Source: Ixodes scapularis | Lineage: Eukaryota > Arthropoda > Arachnida > Ixodida > Ixodidae | Direction: 5' to 3' | Assembly: GCF_016920785.2 (NCBI RefSeq) | Contig: NW_024609880.1 | Coordinates: 48,880,296 to 48,944,295 of the forward strand | DNA: 64,000 nucleotides | Shown: positions 42,353 through 53,821 of the stretch, piece by piece | Layout of the letters: the number at the start of each line of letters is the position of its first letter | Position numbering within the stretch: the first letter of the stretch is position 1 | Translations under genes and position numbers: made by a program | The notes under the pieces: generated by a model | Database searches by the model: none | Told to the model about the DNA's origin: nothing | Seen by the model: the letters and a program-made list of their open reading frames with translations, nothing else

Positions 42353-44101
42353 CCCTTACAAAAATCTGTAGTTAAATTCTTTTGAATTTTTGTTGAAAAT
42401 TTTTTGGAGTCGTAATGAATTTCTTTTAAAACTTTTTCGATGTTTTTTAGACTTTGTTTTGACAACTTATTTAACTCCTAGTTAAAATTGGCCACTTAAT
42501 TTTTTTTAGAATTCCTTTTTACATACATTCTTTTAAATTCCTTCTTACATAAATTTTGTTGAATTCCTTTTGACGGAACCGCAGGTTAACTTAAAAAAAA
42601 ACACTCAACTTTTTTTAATATATTTTTTGAATTCCGTTAGGAAATAGTGGTTTTGGTACATCCACATCCCACAAATAAGCAATGTAAACGAACACAAACA
42701 CCATCAAGCACTCAACACGAAAAACACAGTCCTGTTGACAGCACCAGAAGCCTTATATAGCCTACATATTGAAGGTAATCATTTGGCCGGTGACCACCTC
42801 AGCACTTACTAAGTTTTCCAAGTCTCCGGTCTCCTTCTCGAAAGTATGTCAAAGGGAAGGCAATGTTTCGAAGTTCGTGGACTCTATCTCTTACTAAAAA
42901 GCATTGGTACAACTAATAATAAAATTCGTGAAGTCACTAAAACAACATCCACAAAAGCGGCTCATATAACAAATGTTATCGCTTCTCTGCATAGCAACCA
43001 CTCAGGACGAAGCCAGGCAAGGCGGTTGCTCCACTTTAAAATAGTTATTTTGCTTTTCTTTGAATAGGGTCAATAACGCCACGATAGTAATTTACAAAGT
43101 GAGAACGGCTGGGCGTGTTTTTTCGAACGTCTGGCCTCCAGCACGCGCCCCATGCCTTCCGTCGTGCTTTGACTGCGCAGCTCGAGCTCGAGGGGCGCGA
43201 GACGTCGAAGAGTTGTCAAGGATAGAGGGCTCGCGCTGGCGGGCAGTAGAACGGAAGCTCCTCCCTACGGTTCTCAACTTGTCAGAGACTATTGAGAAAC
43301 TTAGTGACTTTTGACATTTAGTCAAGATGTATTATGTTCAATAAAAAGTCAACAGAAAGTCTGTAGCTTTTTTTTTGACACTGGCTACAGAAAGTCAACT
43401 GAATAATTTGAACACGAAGTAAACAGAACGTCTGCGGTATTTCTGACAACACTTTCAACAGGAAGTCAATAGAAAAAGATCCAACGTAGAATTAATAGAA
43501 AGTCAATAGCTTTTCTTTTGACTCAGGCAAAGAAAATTATAAAAAAAAAGTTTTTAACACAAAATCAACAAACTTTCTGTTGACCATGTCAACAGGAAGT
43601 CAGTCAAAAGAAAGTAATCCGAGTGAACAAGAAGTCAACACATTTTCAATAAAAAGTAAAAAAAAAAACAAAAAAACACATCCGTCATATCGGACCCCGC
43701 ACACGACCGCAGACCAAATAAAATAATAAAAAATGTCTCTTATTATAAAATAATATAAAGAAATAATGTCAATAAGTTCTTTTTATTTTTTAGAAAATAA
43801 CACAAAAAAACATCGTTACCACTTATTTTTTAATTTGTTTATAAATAAATCTACAAATCAAAATCTATTATTTTTCCTTTTGAATTTTTTTAGAAAATAA
43901 GCTACAGAAAAACGTCTTTACAGGTTCTTTTTAATTTTTTTATAAATAAGTCTACAAAAAGTTTCATTATTTTTCCTTTTGAAAGTTTTTTGACAATAGT
44001 CAAAACAAAGTGCGTTTATAAAGGAATTCAGTAGGATCGCGGAAAGTCAATAAGAAGCCTAAAGAAATTAAAAAGAATGTTGAGACCCGTTTTTGTAAGG
44101 G
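42353..44101. mobile_element. 1.75-kb TIR element inserted in LINE-B
   Basis: Begins CCCTTACAAAAA and ends TTTTTGTAAGGG, a 12-bp perfect inverted repeat. The RT reading ...GPTGTP on the left and QGSVVSPMLFN on the right shows that it split one coding block. The interior from ~43,080 repeats an AGTCAACAGAAAGTC-like word many times, and the flanks are AATTCTTTT-rich. No transposase frame is visible. The target duplication is not in clean register (GGCAC occurs on both sides), so the superfamily is open. Confidence 0.75.
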
Positions 44102-45000
44102 CGGCACAGGGCTCCGTTGTGTCGCCCATGTTGTTTAATTTGGTCCTCCTCGGGCTCCCCGCGAAACTAGCAGCAATAGAGGGGCTGCATCACAGCCTCT
44201 ACGCGGACATCACCCTCTGGGTCCCCGGAGGACTATGCGACGGCCACATAGAAACAACTCTGCAGGCAGGCGTGGACGCGGTCCAGGAGTACTTGCGCGG
44301 TACTGGCCTCGAGTGCTCGGCGGCCAAGTCCGAGCTCTTACTCTACAGACCCACAAGCAGGGGTCGCCAAACCCTCCTCCCCGAGGGTGGGGTCCGATCG
44401 GAAATTCGAGTATAACGGCGGACAGGGTGTCATACCGCGCGTAGACCAGATCAGGGTATTGTACTGCATCTGCAGGGTAACGGACACAACGGCGAGGCAG
44501 TGCGAAGACTCGGGCGTTCGGTAGACGACACGATCCGACTCCTCCGCCGCATAGCAAACCGACGCAGCGGTATGCGGGAACACTGCGCGATCCGTCTCGT
44601 ACAGGCGTACGCGATTAATCGCACAACGTACGCGGCCCCTTACTTAAAGTGGCTGGCGTCCGAAAGAAACAAAGTCGAGTGCATGCATGATACGTGAGGC
44701 GTTCAAGAGGGCGGTCGGCGTCCCCGTCAACGCGAGCACGGACAGGTTCCTCGAGCTGGGCCTGCACAACACCCTGAGCGAACTGATTGAGGCGCACGAC
44801 GTGGCGTAGTACGAGGGACTGTCCAAGTCCAAGACGGGCCGGCGCATCCTCGAGTCGCTTGGCATAGCGTACCACGGCGGTTCCGACCCCGGTCCGCGAC
44901 CGCCTGCACGTCCCGCCGCTCCCCAAGAACATGCGCCGACGCACCACGTCGGGCGCCGCAACAGACGAGCGAGCGACCTTCAGAGGAGGTTTGGCAACAG
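44102..45000 (+). pseudogene. LINE-B reverse transcriptase, 3' part
   Basis: Continues from 42352 with QGSVVSPMLFNLVLLGLPAK and HHSLYADITLWVPGG, so the usual YADD is YADI and a catalytic Asp is lost. LRGTGLECSAAKSELLLYRP follows, then frameshifted thumb/linker pieces (RRLGRSVDDTIRLLRRIANR, REHCAIRLVQAYAINR, IREAFKRAVGVPVN). It is interrupted at 45000 by a hAT-like element whose other end is 55845, and the RNase H domain resumes there. Confidence 0.85.
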
Positions 45001-45737
45001 CAGACGTGTACGTAGTTCAACTACTCTACTCAAGTTACTGTAGTTTAACTACGTTTTTGAGTAGTTTAGTAACTTTCAATCACATTTTTATTTCGGTAAT
45101 AAGTAGTTTACTTTAATTACTTTCTTGAGTAACTTCTACTCAAGTTACAAATTACTTTTGAATTTCAGTGGTTGTCTCGCCTATCAACAAACATTTCTGC
45201 ACAAAGGAGATAAGATGTTGGAAGGGGGGGGGGGGGGTGGGAGAATATAGTATGGAAAGACCGTAACCCCCCAAAATGTTTTCAAGCCCCCCCCCCCCCC
45301 TGCAACTACACTGCCACGAGGCGCGGGGAGCGAACAGACACGACGCAAGAGAGGCCGAGTAACTGCGGGATTAGCGCCGATGCCTGTCGTTTCCCTGTGT
45401 TTGAAGCTCAAGCAGACTTGACCCATTTGAAGAAAGGGATTTTCCCCACTTCTCCCCAACGTAGAATCCCTCGCCCACTAAAGGAGGCGCACACACTGCA
45501 TCCTCACTTAAGTTAAAGGAGGTAACAAAGTGCAGCGCCTGCTCTGAAACTCATCTGATGCTCCCGTAGTTTGTGCTGTACTCGAAGAATCTCGTGCTAA
45601 AGGGCAACGCAAAGATTACCTTTTTGCGTTGCCAATCCTCCCAATACTTAGAATATGCAGATCTTCAAAAATTCAAAGATCGCTACAGAAACCTGTAGTA
45701 ATTCCTCCAACGTTTTTTTATAAAAGTAATAAACAAG

Positions 45738-46180
45738 CAGTGTTGGTAAGTACACTATGCACATGGTAATTAAAGTACTACTGTTTAGAAAAAGTGTACC
45801 GTACTCGAAGTAAAATCTCTGGACATGTACTTGTATATTCCGAGGAAAGTAAAACTCCCGACTTCAATGTACATTCCCCGAATTTGAAAACAAAAAATGG
45901 CGGTATCGTCGTGTGAAAACACGCTTTATCGAGACGTCATCTGTTCATTTCTCTGAGTGAAGTAATGGCGGCTGCAAGACCCATGGAAATTGTCTTCTAA
46001 GTTGAGAGTGTCAAATAGCTACTCAGCGAGAGTAAAACAACTACTCTGCGGCGACCTGACCTTATACAATATTTGCTGCCATTTCCGTAAGAAACTAATG
46101 CATCTGCGATTACCCCTGGGGCAATGCATACCACTTAAAAAACACTACAAGGAATGAATGATGTACTTTACGCAACACTG
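45738..46180. mobile_element. Small hAT-like MITE nested in the larger hAT
   Basis: CAGTGTTGGTAAGTACACT at the left and GATGTACTTTACGCAACACTG at the right are inverted repeats. The flanking 8-mers are TAAACAAG (45730-45737) and TAAACAAA (46181-46188), a target duplication with one mismatch. 443 bp, non-coding. Confidence 0.78.
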
Positions 46181-46585
46181 TAAACAAACAAAGACTGTCT
46201 AAAAAATCAAGCTCGGTCAGTGCTAAACCTCAAAGTAGAGATGACGCGTTCACATTACATCATTGACCAAACAAACAGGAAAGTACAAAGCAATTAGGCA
46301 CGCAGAAGCAAAACCAGCTGTTAAAGCATTTCTGTGACAAAAAAACAAGCAGATTCATATTTGGCTAGCACAATTTCGCTAACGGATCAAAACGTGTGTA
46401 CTTTTTTTTACCACAAAAAAAACATAAAAATAACTTCAAAAGTAACTTCCAAAGTAATTCGCTACTTTTTTGCAGTAATTAGTAATTTTCTCAAATACTT
46501 TCAATTTGAGTAATTTCTACTCTACTAAAATTGCTCTTGACGTGAATACTCAGTAACTTAACTTAATTACTTTGGAATACATCTT

Positions 46586-46734
46586 AGCGCTCAAAAAACA
46601 GGGACAGAGAGGCGAGTTACAGACAGCACAGTGCGCTACTAACAACTGATTTTATTACATGAAACGACACTTTTATACCATCCGAGTTTCTGATTTTGCT
46701 CCACCACTAGCCAACACGGTGCCAGGCCGCGTCA
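46586..46734 (-). mobile_element. Inverted Penelope-like 3'-end fragment
   Basis: The reverse complement of this segment matches the plus-strand Penelope-like tail at 46991-47083, continued at 52517-52578. It contains GCTACTAACAACTGATTTTA without interruption, so it preserves the site into which LINE-A inserted on the plus-strand copy. Tail-to-tail partial copies are common for Penelope-like elements. Confidence 0.8.
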
Positions 46735-47083
46735 TTGAGGAACACAGGTAGGTGTGTTAATGATAGGCTGAGGGAACACAAACTTAAAGCTGGAAATTAT
46801 CGGGACGGTCATCTGTCTGATCATTGTCAAAGTTGCAAGTGCGTGCCGTTGTTTTACGAGAGCAAGATTCTGGCACGGCACAAAGAAAAAACTGTGAGGG
46901 AGATAGTCGAGGCAGATGAGATTAAGAAGGGTGGTGCAGCATGTGTCAGCGTGGCCTCAATTGATTTACTGTACAAGGAGCGTGCGTACCTTAATGACGC
47001 GGCCTGGCACCGGGTTGGCTAGTGATGGAGCAAAATCAGAAACTCGGATGGTATAAAAGTGTCGTTTTATGTAATAAAATCAG
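46735..47083 (+). pseudogene. Truncated Penelope-like GIY-YIG end and 3' UTR
   Basis: An open 95-codon stretch to 47022 begins RNTGRCVNDRLREHKLKAGN and includes HCQSCKCVPLFYES and IDLLYKERAYLND. It fits the middle and end of a GIY-YIG domain (TGRxxxxRLxEH, then a zinc-binding C/H cluster, then a catalytic-type Glu) of a Penelope-like protein. The RT and most of the ORF are missing. The 3' UTR follows to AATAAAATCAG at 47083, where LINE-A is inserted. The remainder continues at 52506. It is a different family from the element at 33 kb. Confidence 0.7.
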
Positions 47084-47317
47084 GACACAGAGATAGCATA
47101 AAAAACCGGTCCCAGAACGTAGACGTTGCGGAGTTCAGCGCTCGTGGCTACCGGTTCGCACGGTTTTCTCGGGACGTGAAATTCTTTCTTTCTAGTCCAG
47201 TGGGCGGGGGTGTTTTTCGGAAAGTGGATAGGAAGTTCGTAGGCGTTGGCCACGGTGGGCGTCACCACCCCGTACGGGGGACAGCACCCTGTACAGCGGG
47301 TTCCGGCCTCCCAAACG

Positions 47318-48715
47318 ATGTCCCACGCCAGCCAACTTCCGGACGGAGGAGCGACCCCCACGCCAGCAAAGCGACACCTGAGTGAGAGCAGCTCCGGCGA
47401 GTTCGCACACACAACATCAATGCTACAAGACGACGAAGGGGCCATGGACGGCAGCGTTCTCGGTAGCAAGGAGGACGGCGACTTCACAACAGTCAACAGA
47501 AAGAAAAAGAGGACTCGACACGAAGGATCTCAACGGAGCCAAGGTATCGTGAAACTTCCTAATACGGCACGCACCGTTCTGTTCGCGCCAACCGTTCCCG
47601 CCACGAATCTGAGGAAAATCAACCGCCAGCTGCTATCGGACGAACTGGAAGCACTGGCTCCCGGTCAGTTTAGCGAGGTACTAGTAAACACACGGAAAAA
47701 ACATAATAGCCACGGATGCGAGGACGGAGGGCGGGGGTGCTAGAGCTCCTCATTCTGACCAAAATATGCGGGGTGCCTGTACGAGCTTTTCTCCCTCGCT
47801 CGAAGAACTCAAGAGTAGGGGTAATTTCGGACGTCGACACCGATATCACCGAAGACAGGCTGAGTAAGATAATCGGCAGCGGGAGTGAGCGTCGTGCAAG
47901 TTAGGCGGCTAGGCAAAACGCAAGCAGTCAAGGTTGTGTTTGAGGGTGACACGCTTCCTGCCCACGTCAAGATTGGATTAGTAAGGCACAGCGTTAGGCC
48001 TTTCGTCCAGCGTCCCCTACAGTGCCGACAGTGCTTTCGCATCGGACACGTAGTGGCAACCTGTCCTAACAGCGCCATTTGTCCCAAATGCGCACAGGCT
48101 CATGGTGAAGAAAACTGCACTTCAGCACAGAAGTGCGTAAATTGTCAGCGAGCGCACGAAGCAACCTCAACGGAGTGCCCAAAGCTCCAAAAGGAGAAGG
48201 AGACCTGCAAGGTCAAGGTGCGAGAGAACATCACGTTCCTGGAAGCGGCCAAGGTAGTCGAGGAACAGCGAAAAATCAAAAGGCGCAACAATCAACATGT
48301 AGAGAAACCCGGAGCGGGCACCTCGCAGCCTAAAAGTCATGACCGCCGCGCAAGGCGTGGACCCTGGGGCACAAGGCAGTTCTAATCCGGCAGGGGCAGC
48401 AAAGGCCGATAACCTACACAACGGTGGCAGGGACAACCACGCTAGGGGTCTCACCTATCGCGATGTCACTCAGGGCTCCCCCCAAATCCGGCGGCGGATA
48501 GAAAAAAGCCACGTTACCATCCCGAGACACAGGGGATACTGTCAAAGCAAGGGACGTCAATTCCAGAGTCCGCTGAGCGGTCTACCGCGAGCAAATTTAT
48601 CAGCTTGGTGTTCAACACAGTGCGCCGGCTCCTCGAGCTGTTGCCGCCATCGGAGTTCCGCACAACACTAAATAGTCTTCTCTTCCTGGAGGGCCTCCTT
48701 GGGGCTGTCTTCTAG
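47318..48715 (+). pseudogene. LINE-A ORF1 (gag-like, CCHC), frameshifted
   Basis: The likely start is ATG at 47318 (MSHASQLPDGG). A Ser/acidic N-terminus leads to PNTARTVLFAPTVPATNLRK and an RNA-binding-like fold (FSEVLVNTRK, VPVRAFLPRSKNSRVGVI), then three zinc knuckles at about 48020-48160 (CRQCFRIGHVVATC, CPKCAQAHGEENC, CVNCQRAHEATSTEC). The C-terminus after the last shift reads FISLVFNTVRRLLELLPP and GLLGAVF, stopping at 48713-48715. Frameshifts near 47700-47740, 47880 and 48370 break an otherwise coherent protein of roughly 460 residues. By analogy it would package the element RNA. This copy cannot make it intact. Confidence 0.82.
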
Positions 48716-48748
48716 ATGGGCAGCACATAGAAGCAAGCAAAGTACGGG

Positions 48749-51700
48749 ATGGCAGCACAAACCCCCAGAAGAAACGCAATCACTCGAACGGCACCGACCG
48801 TCCTACAGTGGAATGCCAGAGGCCTCAACGCCAAGCACAGTGAGGTTAGCCTGCATCTGCAAAGCAACCCACGCCCGGTGCTGGCATTGACGGAAGCGGG
48901 ACTGCCGGGCAAAAGATCGCTACCTGGATACTTTAGACTAACGACACAGTCAATACCAGGATTTCCACATGGAAGCGCGGTATTATTTATACGGAAGGAA
49001 ATACCGCATGTACAACTCGATACCAGCCAACTTTGCACGACCTCAGCAGAGTTCGTGGGAGCCAGGATGAGCATCGGGAACCGAACGTTCGCCATTGTTT
49101 TGGGATATGTACGACCAAATGGCACAGAACTGCCGAGCGAGGAAATTCTGGCATGGTGTAAGGACCGATCAGAGGAGTTGCTTATATGCGGCGACTTCAA
49201 CGCACATAATGTGGCTTGGGGAAGTGCTCGAACAGACAAGAGGGGGGACGCCCTTATGACAGTAATAGAGCAGATGGGACTTGCGGTGGCGAATGATGGA
49301 CGGCCGACGTTCTTCAGGCCTCCGAACTCGTACAGTGTTCTTGACGTGACAGCGCACTCGCCATCCCTGGAGATGAAGTGGGAGCTAGCCCCGGACACAC
49401 GGGGAAGTGATCACTTCCCCATCCACATCACCATCAAGGGGTGTCAGGGGGCAAGGAAAGTCGTGCGTACGTGCACTAACTGGGACGTTTTTCGAGCAGC
49501 GCTGGATTTGAGCCAAGAAGAAATTCCAGCAGCTATAATTCAAGCGTTACAGAAGGCCACACGCACTACTTCCGTCACAGAATGGCTCCCAAAGCCGGAC
49601 CTCACATTTTTAAACCTTCAAGCGGCACGAACCAGGGCGCAGAGGAGGTACCGCCGGACGGGAGAGCCCGAGGACAAGACCAGTTTCAACAGGGTTTCGG
49701 CCAAGCTGCGAAGACACGCAAAGGTGCTGGTCAGGAATCGATGGAAACTCATGTGCAAGAATGCCAACGCACACTCGTCCATGACTAAGCTGTGGACCGT
49801 CCTAGAGACAATGACTGGGAAAAGCCGTTCAAGACATACCCTGCAGGTCTTGGCGCTGGCGGCCAACGAAACACCAGAAGCAGCAGCGGAGAGTCTGTGC
49901 GCCCTGTACGCCCCGGCAGAGGCGGCGGGAAGACCTGGGGTACCAAACACCGCGTCGGGAGCTCTGGATGCCCAGTTTACAGTCCAAGAACTGCAGAGTG
50001 CCCTTCGCAGATGTCGGAAGAAGAGCGCAGCCGGACCCGACGGAGTCCCGTACCAGGCACTCACGAACCTCACCGAAGTGGCCCAAGATGCCCTGGTCAA
50101 ATGGTTCAACGCTATATGGAACTCCGGGGACGTCCCAAACGAGTGGAAAAAAGCAATGGTGGTGCCTTTGCTCAAGGCAGGGAAACCGCCAGGAAAGGCA
50201 GAGTCATACCGCCCAGTTTCACTAACCTCGTGCATAAGCAAGTTATTCGAGAGGATGGTGCAAGCTCGGATATGCTGGTACCTGGAAGAACATCACTCTC
50301 TCCCGAACTGCATGACCGGTTTTAGGAGAGGGCTGGCAGCCCAAGACAGTATCCTGGACCTAACAAGTGATATTGAGGACAACAAGAACAGGCGGAGGAA
50401 CACGATTGCGGTGTTCTTGGACGTGGAACGAGCTTACGACAGCGTGCCGCTCCCTACAGTGCTTAAGAGAATGACTGAGATCAGGCCTGACCGGTAAAAT
50501 TCAAAAGTTCCTGGCAAATTTTTTAACCGGGCGAAAAATTCAGATCAGGTCCGAAGGTACAGTGTCCTCGCCAAGGGTGCTGCACAGAGGGTTGCCACAG
50601 GGAAGCGTGTTGAGCCCGGTGCTCTTTAACATCGTGATGGCTACACTACCGAACGCCATCCCACCAACCCCACTCCCGGTACAAGTGTCTATCTATGCAG
50701 ACGATGTGTGCCTCTGGGTGGCAGGAATATACACAACACAGATACACCGGAGCATACAAGACGCCACGCAAGCAGTAGACGAGTTTTTGGCTGAATCGGG
50801 GTTGTCCCTGTCAAAGAGCAAGACCTTCTGGATGCCGGTACGGGGGAATGGAAGAAGGTTTCAACCGCCAAGCATCGTGTTAGCGGGGGAGAACGTCACA
50901 AAGGTCACCAAGCAGAGGTTCCTGGGAATCGTCATCACAAGCAGGTTGAGATGGGCACAAGCCGTAAAAGCGACATCGGAAACATGCAGGCCTGCCATGA
51001 ACGCTGTTCGCCGTATGACTGGAACCGCGTGGGGATGCACGGAGCGGACCATCACAGCTGCCCACACGGCGCTTGTAACGTCAAGGGTAATGTATAGACT
51101 CCCATACATGGCCCCATCTCGGACGGACCTGGAGAGGATGGAACAACGACATCGGCATGGACTACGAACAGCACTGGGGATTCCCAACGCTGCCAGGAAC
51201 GACGCGGTCCTTCTGGAGGCGGGGACAGAGTCGCTCGCAAGACAGGCCAAAGGAAGGAGACTTCACCAGCTGGCGCGATTATCTATGACCCACCCGGGCA
51301 GATGGTTCCTACATCGAGTCCAGGCCCGGATGAAATCGCTATGGAGCGAGGCGGTAGAAGAGTTCCACAATGTCACGGACCCACTACCGACGAGGACGGA
51401 CGAAGCAAGGATGGCTCCATGGGACGTAATCAAGGTGTCCAGTGACGTAAGAATCAAGCACCTGCGTTCCAAGAAAGATAGGCCAGGCATCGCTATCAGA
51501 GCAGCAGTTGAAGCACACTTGGAAGAACACCATAGGGGAAAGCTTCGAATATACACGGACGGGTCCGTAAACAAAGCAAGAACCTCCAGCACTGCGGCCT
51601 ACTGCATACCAGAGAAAGGCTGGGAGTGGGGCGGGAGACTTCAAACACCCACATCTTCCACGGTGGCCGAACTGGTGGCCATCGATAAAGCCCTCCAAGC

Positions 51701-52358
51701 TGCCACCCTATTGCCACCACAGGGAATGGTGGTGCTCACCGACTCGAGATGCGCCCTTCAGAAGATTGCGAATGCAGAGTGCGGGGACCCAGCAACGACC
51801 GCCGTAAGAAAGTCACTAGCATCGTTGGAAGCACGCGGATCCACAGCGTGGCTCCAGTGGATTCCAGGGCATGCGGGGATCGAAGGGAATGAACAGGCAG
51901 ACAGGCTGGCCGCAGCTGCTCACTTGGAAATCCCGGCTGTCCCGTCACCGGCAAATCCGCAACAGGCTGCACTTGACGTCCGCTGGTACCTTTTAAATGC
52001 AAGTAACGAGCCGGCGCTGCCAAAAGGAGCCCTGTCTGGATTGTCACGGGCGGCAGAGACCCTGGTGCGACGCTTGCGCACAAACACGGCCAACACGAAG
52101 GCTTTTCTGGTCAAGATGGGAAAACGGCGGATGTCAGAATGCTCGCAATGCGACGAGGAAGAGACTGTGCACCACATTCTCCGCGTCTGCCCGGCATACG
52201 AAGCTCAACGAACTGTGCTGTATGAACAAATCGGCATGGATAATCCGGGAGCAACAGTCGATATCCTCTTCCCAGATGGACCTCGAAGGAAGTGCCAGAA
52301 AGTGTTCAAGGCGGTGCTGCGCTTCCTGCGGGATATTGGCTTGATCGACCGACTGTAG
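48749..52358 (+). pseudogene. LINE-A ORF2: EEP endonuclease, RT, RNase H; one frameshift
   Basis: About 1,200 residues from ATG 48749. EEP endonuclease: LQWNARGLNAK (~20), LTEAGLP, ICGDFNAHNVAW (~148), RGSDHFPIH (~220). RT: SAAGPDGVPYQAL, ESYRPVSLTSCISKLFERM, AVFLDVERAYDSV (block A Asp), GLPQGSVLSPVLFNI, SIYADDVCLWVAG (catalytic pair intact). RNase H at about 51,547-51,930: IYTDGSVN, STVAELVAI, VLTDSRCAL, HAGIEGNEQAD, with all the D-E-D-H/D residues. It ends with CSQCDEEETVHHILRVC. A single one-base shift near 50,483, between KRMTEI and a GLTGKIQKF-type stretch, splits it. Otherwise no stops, so it is a recent casualty or a sequencing error. Confidence 0.93.
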
Positions 52359-52505
52359 TTGTATCTAAAACATAACAAAAGAAGGTTTTTTTTTTTTTTT
52401 TTTTTTTTTAACAGCTCTTTAAGAGCTCGTCACCTGTTCATGCCAGCTAATTGGGGCTAGGCTAACCTAGGTGACGTAAAACCTAAACTGCGCACCACCA
52501 CCACC

Positions 52506-52617
52506 AATAAAATCAGTTGTTAGTAGCGCACTGTGCTGTCTGTTTCTCGCCTCTTTGTCCCTGTTTTTTGAGCGCTAAACGTATACCAAATTCCAAAACC
52601 AACTAGCCCAACAATCT
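52506..52617 (+). mobile_element. Continuation of the Penelope-like remnant
   Basis: Contains the second copy of AATAAAATCAG, then TTGTTAGTAGCGCACTGTGC through CCTGTTTTTTGAGCGCTA, which matches 46586-46652 in inverted form. This is the rest of the Penelope-like tail split by LINE-A. Confidence 0.75.
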
Positions 52618-53618
52618 ACACTCTAAGAAAAAAGTTGGCCTCAAGGGACTAACGGCTGCATTTGGTCCTCTGAACTCCCAGTTGCTCCCCGAAAGGACCT
52701 TCTGGTTCAAGCTAGGTACCGTGTGCAAAAGCTGGGGACTAATTGCGCTCGACTGGGACCAACCGATAGGCGTGCGCGAGCAAAAGCAGCCATTAGTCCC
52801 CCTCAGACAGGGTGCATCTGTATGATTTAGTCCCCGAAGGCAAATTGAACGTTTGCTAGGAGGACGGATGATATTTCGCTCGTCTTGGGGATCGGCGAGA
52901 CAGCCCGGCACGGCTGAAATTGTTAACAAAACTCGGACGAAACTGGCTAATTTGTTTAATGTGCAACGACCGTTCAGACATTACACGGTATATCTTCGCG
53001 CGGTGTGCGAATGCGAGTTAACGAATGTGTTGACTCTACTTCACCCAACTATCTCGTCAAAAATGATCTGTTGACATTTCACAAGTCCCATTCACGTAAT
53101 TTGCCTTCGCGCAAAAAATGAGCATTTATCCAAACGCAACACCTCCAAATACTAACACTTCATTTTTCTTAAATAAAACTTAAGAGTTTGTAAAAGACGC
53201 GCTTTCAACACCGGAGTCTCGCAGTCAGAATAAATGGTCACTTCAATCGCTAAAACTGAGTTATTGAGAACAAGTCGAGCCTCGTCTCTGCGTCTCCCCG
53301 TAACCCAACCTTTCTTGGTAGTCCAATGTCGAACTCAAAATCCGCAACGACACACTTGATGCACGGCACGTTCCACACAAAAAGCACATTCAGAAGCAGT
53401 GTCTAGACGCCTTCATACGATCGTCGTCGCTGTTTCAGATAACACTTTAGATGAACATCGAAGAACGAATCGCGCCCGGATCGTCATCCATGGCCACACC
53501 CTGTTAATACAAAAAAAATGCAAACTAAAAAAAAAGGCCCCCGAGAAAACTGAAAAAAAGAGAAAAAAAAAGAGAAAAAAAAAAAAAAAAAGGAAAAAAG
53601 TGTTTGCTTGTACAGAGC

Positions 53619-53821
53619 GCGACACTGTTAGCGCGAACAAGCGATCGCCGGTTTTTCCCGTTTTTCTCTTTGAAACCAAGGGATGTCATCCAAGTTATTA
53701 TTACTACGAAAAGGTCTCATTTAGTTCTAGAATGTAAGAGATAAAATTTCGTGCATGCTAATACTATTTAGAAGTAAAATGCGAAAATGCGCCGATGTCG
53801 TGTTCGCGCTAACAGTGTCGC
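53619..53821. mobile_element. Short MITE, copy 2 (GCGACAC family)
   Basis: 203 bp with perfect 21-bp terminal inverted repeats: GCGACACTGTTAGCGCGAAC at the left, and TTCGCGCTAACAGTGTCGC at the right. Matches the degraded copy at 12560-12746. An A-rich run lies just upstream (53510-53600). No clear target duplication. Confidence 0.82.

Larger units (their letters stand above)
47084..52505 (+). mobile_element. LINE-A: near full-length I-group-like non-LTR retrotransposon
   Basis: 5.42 kb between copies of the 11-bp AATAAAATCAG (47073-47083 and 52506-52516), the target duplication. It encodes a frameshifted gag-like ORF1 with CCHC knuckles and an ORF2 with EEP endonuclease, RT, RNase H and a terminal Cys/His motif, the domain order of I/R1-group LINEs. 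It ends in an (ACC)n tail, with a long T run at 52386-52409 in the 3' UTR. It was inserted into a Penelope-like remnant. Confidence 0.88.

Noticed and set aside
42353..44101. 8-bp target duplication for the CCCTTACAAAAA element
   Set aside because: GGCAC occurs on both sides but not in register with the ends, so no duplication is claimed.
46735..47022. Stand-alone GIY-YIG host gene
   Set aside because: It lacks the N-terminal GIY block and is followed by a tail that recurs inverted next door, as in a truncated Penelope-like copy.
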